DNA from: Nitriliruptor sp040882055
GTDB taxonomy: Bacteria; Actinomycetota; Nitriliruptoria; Nitriliruptorales; Nitriliruptoraceae
Length of the DNA stretch: 11,322 nucleotides
Assembly (NCBI GenBank): GCA_040882055.1
Contig: JBBECA010000091.1
Location: 1 to 11,322 of the forward strand
Direction: 5' to 3'
In this document: one piece after another, positions 7,941-11,322 of the stretch
Layout: the number at the start of each line of letters is the position of its first letter
Position numbering within the stretch: position 1 is the stretch's first letter
Notes under the pieces: generated by a model
Seen by the model: the letters and a program-made list of their open reading frames with translations, nothing else
Databases searched by the model: none
Told to the model about the DNA's origin: nothing
Position numbers and translations under genes: made by a program

Positions 7941-7967
7941 GGCCGTCGCAGCCCTGCTGCGGTGGCC
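7941..7967 (+). promoter_or_regulatory. Long 12-bp hairpin in the nuoA leader
   Basis: GGCCGTCGCAGC (7941-7952) pairs with GCTGCGGTGGCC (7956-7967) around a CCT loop. There are twelve consecutive pairs, two of them G-U wobbles in the middle. It lies about 20 nt before the Shine-Dalgarno of nuoA and is the strongest fold seen in the gap. The two wobble pairs make sense for an RNA structure and would be mismatches in a DNA palindrome. It does not match a riboswitch class I know. An in-frame GTG at 7962, an alternative nuoA start, would sit inside the stem. Confidence 0.42.
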
Positions 7968-7973
7968 GGCACG

Positions 7974-7987
7974 GCGGCGGACGCCGC
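7974..7987 (+). promoter_or_regulatory. Small hairpin abutting the nuoA ribosome binding site
   Basis: GCGGC (7974-7978) pairs with GCCGC (7983-7987) around the loop GGAC. The stem ends directly against the GGAGG of nuoA at 7988. It may tune access of the ribosome or simply insulate the Shine-Dalgarno from the upstream stems. Short GC-rich stems are common in such DNA, so confidence is low. Confidence 0.25.
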
Positions 7988-7992
7988 GGAGG
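7988..7992 (+). promoter_or_regulatory. Ribosome binding site that fixes the nuoA start
   Basis: GGAGG is followed by five bases and then GTG at 7998. This is the only strong Shine-Dalgarno in the gap, so it decides for GTG 7998 over the in-frame upstream GTG at 7962 and the earlier extension of the reading frame into non-coding sequence. Confidence 0.75.
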
Positions 7993-7997
7993 AACCG

Positions 7998-8381
7998 GTG
8001 AGCTTCTTCGAGCAGTACGGGACGTTCGCGATCCTCGTGATCGTGGGTGCTGCCCTGTACGCCGTGATCATGCTGGTCAGCCGGCTCATGCGCCCATCGG
8101 TCCCCTCGCCCCTGAAGCTGACGACCTACGAGTGTGGGGTCCCGGCCGAGGGCACCGGCTGGACGCAGATGAACATCCGGTACTACGTCTTCGCCTTCCT
8201 CTTCGTCATCTTCGACGTCGAGGCGATCTTCCTGTTCCCGTGGTCGGTCATCGTCGGCACCCTCGATGCCACCACGACCCCCTCGGCGCTGTACGCGCTG
8301 GTCGCGATGTTCCTCTTCATCGGCACGTTGCTCGAGGGTCTGGCCTACGCGTGGAAGAAGGGGGTCCTCAAGTGGGACTAG
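7998..8381 (+). CDS. nuoA: NADH-quinone oxidoreductase subunit A
   Basis: A 127-residue membrane protein with three transmembrane helices (about 8-30, 62-86 and 96-117), a complex I subunit beside the quinone cavity. The loop after helix 1 has the conserved LTTYECGVPAEG (residues 41-52, Cys46), the segment that changes shape during turnover. Helix 2 has IFDVEAIFLFPW, with Asp73 and Glu75 matching E. coli Asp79 and Glu81. The C-terminus ends KKGVLKWD. GTG 7998 gives the usual family length and has GGAGG five bases before it. The open frame extends 73 codons further upstream, but that part shows no family similarity and lies over the promoter and hairpins. It is the first gene of a new unit, and its end overlaps nuoB by 10 nt. 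Confidence 0.95.
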   Translation: MSFFEQYGTFAILVIVGAALYAVIMLVSRLMRPSVPSPLKLTTYECGVPAEGTGWTQMNIRYYVFAFLFVIFDVEAIFLFPWSVIVGTLDATTTPSALYALVAMFLFIGTLLEGLAYAWKKGVLKWD

Positions 8382-8914
8382 TCGAACAGGTCGAGCTGCC
8401 CCAACCGATCAAGTACGTCTTCAACTGGGGGCGCAAGTACTCCCTGTGGTGCTTCAACTTCGGGCTGGCGTGCTGCGCCATCGAGTTCATCGCCGCGTCG
8501 ACGTCGCGTCACGACTTCATCCGCCACGGCGTCATCCCCTTCGCCCACGGCCCACGGCAGGCTGACCTGCTCGTGGTCTCCGGGACGCTGACCGACAAGA
8601 TGGCGCCCGCCGTGCGGCGGCTGTACGAGGAGATGCCCGAACCGAAGTACGTCATCTCGTTCGGCTCCTGCGCCAACTGCGGCGGCCCGTACTGGGACAG
8701 CTACTCGGTGACCAAGGGCGTCGACCAGATCATCCCCGTCGACGTGTACGTCCCCGGGTGCCCGCCCCGCCCCGAGGCCCTGCTCGACGGGATCATCGCC
8801 CTCCAGGACCGGATCCAGAACGAGTCGCTCAAGGACCGCATGGCGACCCGCAAGCTCGACCCGCTCAGCATCGGTGAGGACACCTCGCCGCCGACCATCA
8901 CCGCCGGAGCCTGA
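8372..8914 (+). CDS. nuoB: NADH-quinone oxidoreductase subunit B (carries [4Fe-4S] cluster N2)
   Basis: A 180-residue cytoplasmic-face subunit that holds cluster N2, the last Fe-S centre before quinone. The four ligands are Cys34 and Cys35 (GLACCAIEF), Cys100 (SFGSCANCGG) and Cys130 (VYVPGCPPRPEAL). PRQADLLVVSGTLTDKMAP (61-79) is the standard core. Extra cysteines occur at 27 and 103. The stretches SRHDFIRHGVIPFAHG and GGPYWDSYSVTKGVDQ resemble, from memory, the second NuoB of Streptomyces rather than its main one (which has forms like RYD..RFG and GGMFNNYAIVQG). GTG 8372 overlaps the nuoA end by 10 nt, with AAGGGGG at 8358-8364. The length matches the family. This subunit and NuoD together form the quinone-reducing site. 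Confidence 0.97.
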   Translation: MGLVEQVELPQPIKYVFNWGRKYSLWCFNFGLACCAIEFIAASTSRHDFIRHGVIPFAHGPRQADLLVVSGTLTDKMAPAVRRLYEEMPEPKYVISFGSCANCGGPYWDSYSVTKGVDQIIPVDVYVPGCPPRPEALLDGIIALQDRIQNESLKDRMATRKLDPLSIGEDTSPPTITAGA

Positions 8915-8915
8915 C

Positions 8916-10157
8916 GTGGCTGGCTCCGTCCTCGCGCGGCGCGACCGCGCCCTCACCCCCGACGAGCAGGTGGCGCTGCTGCGCGACCGTCTCGGCGACG
9001 ATGCCGTGCTCGGCATCGTCGACGCCTACGGCACGACGACCGTCGAGGTCGCCGCCGAGCACTGGCTCGCGGTGGCCGAGCTCTGCCACGGGGACGAACT
9101 GCTCGCCTACGACATGTTCGACTGCCTGATGGGCATCGACGCGCGTGACGCGGGCTTCGACGTCGTGCTGGTGATCTACTCGACCTCGACCGGCTCGAGG
9201 CTCGCGCTGCGGACCCGTTGCCCCGGTGGTCGCGAGGCGCCCACGCTGGCCTCGCTCACCCCCGTCCTCCGCGGGGCCGACTGGAGCGAGCGCGAGACCT
9301 GGGACATGTTCGGGATCGAGTTCGAGGGCCACCCGGGCCTGGCGCCACGGCTGCTCACGGTCGAGAACTTCGAGGGGTGGCCGCTGCGCAAGGACTTCCC
9401 GCTCGCCTCCCGCGTCGCCAAGCCGTGGCCGGGCGTCAAGGAGCCGGCCGAGCTCGACGAGGACGGCAACGTCATCGAGCGTGAACCGCGGCTCGGCGAC
9501 GCGCCGGGCCCCTACGAGCTCGACAAGGCCATGACCGAGCAGGCCAAGCTCGCCAACCCCCTCCCCGAACCCGGCAGCCACTCCGGTGAGGCGGTCGAGG
9601 ACCGGGCCGAGGACGCCGACCTCGCGGACGACTCCGGCGCCGTGCTCGCGGGCGACACCGAACACGAGGCCGAGCGCGCCGAGGAGCAGGCGTCGGATGC
9701 GGCTGTCGATGCCGCGGACGAGGCGGCCCGAGCCGAGCAGGACGCGGCGGAGGACCTCGTCGAGCAGGGCGCCGCGGACGGGAGCACCGACCCGGACGCG
9801 GCGTCGGCCGCGAAGGACACCGCCGACGAGGCGCGCAAGCGCCAGGCGGAAGCCCGCGCCAGGAAGGCGGCGGAGCGCAAGCAGGAGGTCGAGGCCGAGG
9901 CCGCCGCGGCCACCGGTGGACCGACCGCTTCCGAGCCGGAGCGCGGCGGTGCCGCGTCGGAGGACGGTGGCGCCGCCGAGCGCGGCGACGACAGCGCGCC
10001 GCGGGCCGACGAGCGCACCGACCCGCGCCCGGACGAGGACGCCAAGCCGCTGAAGGACGAACCCGAGCCGGCGGCCGAACGCCGCGACGAGGCTCCTGAC
10101 GGCGACCCGACGGCCGGCGGCGACGAGGACACCGACGACGGCGAGGAGCGATCGTGA
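8916..10157 (+). CDS. nuoC: NADH-quinone oxidoreductase subunit C with a long charged C-terminal extension
   Basis: Residues about 30-165 form the complex I 30-kDa domain, a peripheral-arm subunit packed against NuoD. The signature is SERETWDMFGIEFEGHPGL (124-142) and WPLRKDFPL (155-163). RVAKPWPGVKEP follows at 166-177 and recalls the NuoC of the second Streptomyces cluster. From about 219 to 413 the protein is built mainly of Ala, Glu, Asp, Arg and Gly, with no aromatic residue, Cys, Ile or Met. The part at about 250-335 is Ala/Glu/Arg-rich and could form a long helix or coiled coil. The rest looks disordered. Normal NuoC is about 180-240 residues, so this is nearly doubled. GTG 8916 lies one base after the nuoB stop, with GGAG at 8906-8909. 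The reading frame runs unbroken to the GTGA overlap with nuoD, so the tail is truly translated if nuoD coupling is. Confidence 0.93.
   Translation: MAGSVLARRDRALTPDEQVALLRDRLGDDAVLGIVDAYGTTTVEVAAEHWLAVAELCHGDELLAYDMFDCLMGIDARDAGFDVVLVIYSTSTGSRLALRTRCPGGREAPTLASLTPVLRGADWSERETWDMFGIEFEGHPGLAPRLLTVENFEGWPLRKDFPLASRVAKPWPGVKEPAELDEDGNVIEREPRLGDAPGPYELDKAMTEQAKLANPLPEPGSHSGEAVEDRAEDADLADDSGAVLAGDTEHEAERAEEQASDAAVDAADEAARAEQDAAEDLVEQGAADGSTDPDAASAAKDTADEARKRQAEARARKAAERKQEVEAEAAAATGGPTASEPERGGAASEDGGAAERGDDSAPRADERTDPRPDEDAKPLKDEPEPAAERRDEAPDGDPTAGGDEDTDDGEERS
9570..10154 (+). other. Low-complexity region encoding the NuoC acidic/alanine-rich tail
   Basis: This part of nuoC encodes about 195 residues of compositionally biased sequence. 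It is acidic overall, with a local basic patch (KRQAEARARKAAERKQ, about residues 308-323). There is no exact tandem repeat, but Ala-Ala-Asp/Glu-rich units recur loosely. Nothing resembles a known domain. It is kept separate from the gene entry so that the unexplained part can be located. Confidence 0.7.
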
Positions 10158-11322
10158 GCGACCTCTCCACGCGCGAGCAGATGCACCCGAGCACCGCCCC
10201 GGGCGAGACGATGGCGCTCGAGATCCAGGATCGGGGGGACTTCGCGACCCAGGACATGTCGGTCTCGATCGGTCCGGCCCACCCCGCCACACACGGCGTG
10301 TTCCGCATCGTGCTCGAACTCGACGGCGAACGTGTCAAGGCCGCCCGTCCCGTCATCGGGTACATGCACCGCGGCTTCGAGAAGCTCGCTGAGCACCGCG
10401 ACTACCGCCAGATCATGGCGCTGGTCAACCGTCACGACTGGTTGTCGGGCTTCTCCAACGAGTTCCCCGTCGCGCTCGCCGTCGAGCGGATGATGGAGTT
10501 CGAGGTCCCCGAGCGGGCCCAGTGGATCCGCATGCTGATGGCGGAGTGGAACCGGATCCTCAACCACCTGATGTTCGTCGGCTCCTACGCGATCGAGCTC
10601 GGCGCCATCACGCCGATGTTCTACGCCTTCCGTGAGCGCGAGGACATCCAGCACCTGATGGAGTCGGCCACCGGCGGCCGCCTGCACTTCACCTACAACC
10701 AGGTCGGTGGCGTCAAGATCGACCTGCCGAAGGGGTTCCTCAAGCGCTCGGCCGAGCTGTCCAAGCTCGTGCGCAGCCGCCTGCAGGACTACGACGACCT
10801 CGTCCTCGGCAACGAGATCTTCCAGGGGCGCACCAAGGGCGTGGGCCCGATGCCGACCGACGTCGCGCTGTCGCTCGGGGTCACCGGTCCGACCCTGCAG
10901 GCCACCGGGCTCCCCGAGGATGCCCGCGTCACCGAGCCGTACCTCCAGTACGACAAGATCCACGTCCCGGTCCCGGTCGGCGAGAACGGTGACTCCTTCG
11001 ACCGCTTCTACGTCCTCCTGCGCCGCATCCGGGCGTCCCTGGACATCATCGACCAGATCCTCGATCACATCCCCGCCGGGCCGGTGAACAGCAAGCTGCC
11101 GAAGATGGTCAAGGCACCCGAGGGCGCCACGTACGTACGCACCGAGAACCCGCTCGGCCAGCTCGGCTACTGGCTCGAGTCCGACGGGGGCCGTACACCC
11201 TGGCGCATCAAGATGCGCACGCCCTCGTTCTACAACGTGCAGGCGATCCCGTACCTGCTCGAGGGGGTCCTGCTCCCCGACGCCATCTCGGTGCTCGGCA
11301 GCGTCTTCTTCGTGGTGGGGGA
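10154..11322 (+). CDS. nuoD: NADH-quinone oxidoreductase subunit D (49-kDa quinone-site subunit), cut at window edge
   Basis: 389 complete codons are visible; the frame runs off the right edge, with perhaps 20 residues missing at the C-terminus. NuoD, a relative of the [NiFe]-hydrogenase large subunit, forms the quinone pocket with NuoB. Visible family features are GPAHPATHGVFR (40-51), with His47 matching quinone-binding His38 of Thermus Nqo4; GYMHRGFEK (69-77); EWNRILNHLMFVGSYAIELGAITPMF (131-156); and SDGGRTPWRIKMRTPSFYN (343-361). The Tyr that pairs with this His in Nqo4 (Tyr87) is replaced by Trp96. No hydrogenase metal-binding CxxC pairs are present, as expected. GTG 10154 overlaps the nuoC stop (GTGA) and has GAGGAG at 10143-10148. 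The first 30 residues are a polar extension before the core. Confidence 0.96.
   Translation, partial: MSDLSTREQMHPSTAPGETMALEIQDRGDFATQDMSVSIGPAHPATHGVFRIVLELDGERVKAARPVIGYMHRGFEKLAEHRDYRQIMALVNRHDWLSGFSNEFPVALAVERMMEFEVPERAQWIRMLMAEWNRILNHLMFVGSYAIELGAITPMFYAFREREDIQHLMESATGGRLHFTYNQVGGVKIDLPKGFLKRSAELSKLVRSRLQDYDDLVLGNEIFQGRTKGVGPMPTDVALSLGVTGPTLQATGLPEDARVTEPYLQYDKIHVPVPVGENGDSFDRFYVLLRRIRASLDIIDQILDHIPAGPVNSKLPKMVKAPEGATYVRTENPLGQLGYWLESDGGRTPWRIKMRTPSFYNVQAIPYLLEGVLLPDAISVLGSVFFVVG

Noticed and set aside
7748..7997. Search of the gap for a tRNA, a Rex-type operator (TTGTGA inverted repeat) or a known riboswitch.
   Set aside because: No cloverleaf, no TTGTGA/TCACAA pair and no recognised riboswitch core was found by eye.
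9512..11068. A 518-codon open frame on the - strand opposite nuoC and nuoD.
   Set aside because: NuoC and NuoD are well supported on the + strand. The antisense product is a mixture of Asp/Glu/Arg- and Ser/Ala-rich stretches, as expected from reading GC-rich codons backwards.

Overview
The window is very GC-rich coding DNA, read entirely on the + strand. The proteins have an actinobacterial look: Ung carries GQDPYP and LLLNR rather than the enterobacterial forms, there is an LmeA/DUF2993-type lipoglycan protein, and NuoB, NuoC and NuoD resemble those of a second Streptomyces nuo cluster as I remember them. Nine of the ten gene starts inside the window are GTG. A high-GC Actinomycetota is the best supported host. 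I cannot place it further from this sequence, although a deep-branching lineage is possible.

Layout. (1) Positions 1-5273 hold the tail of nuoK followed by complete nuoL, nuoM and nuoN, that is, the distal proton-pumping part of respiratory complex I. The genes are packed with a 1-nt gap, a 3-nt gap and a 4-nt overlap. (2) Positions 5275-7747 continue without a break into a long-chain polyprenyl diphosphate synthase (probably for the menaquinone side chain), a DUF2993/LmeA-like exported lipid-binding protein, and uracil-DNA glycosylase (ung). (3) Positions 7748-7997 are the only real intergenic gap. It holds a terminator-like hairpin, a probable extended -10 promoter with a palindromic spacer, and a structured leader of about 160 nt with three hairpins ending at the Shine-Dalgarno of nuoA. 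(4) From 7998 to the right edge a new unit begins: nuoA, nuoB, nuoC and a truncated nuoD, the connecting module that carries cluster N2 and the quinone site.

How the genes fit together. Complex I passes electrons through NuoB (cluster N2) to quinone at the NuoB/NuoD interface and couples this to proton transport in NuoL/M/N, helped by NuoA and NuoK. The polyprenyl synthase plausibly makes the tail of the quinone this complex reduces. Finding nuoK-L-M-N directly before nuoA-B-C-D means either two nuo operons in tandem or one operon that has been circularly permuted.

The most notable signals are these: the A-D genes look like the Streptomyces-type second complex I, which as I recall lacks nuoE/F/G; NuoD has Trp at the position of the quinone-binding Tyr; NuoC has a charged, aromatic-free tail of about 195 residues; and the nuoA leader is highly structured. 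I found no CRISPR array, insertion sequence, tRNA or phage element. The content is core respiratory metabolism with unusual details, not a wholly new system.
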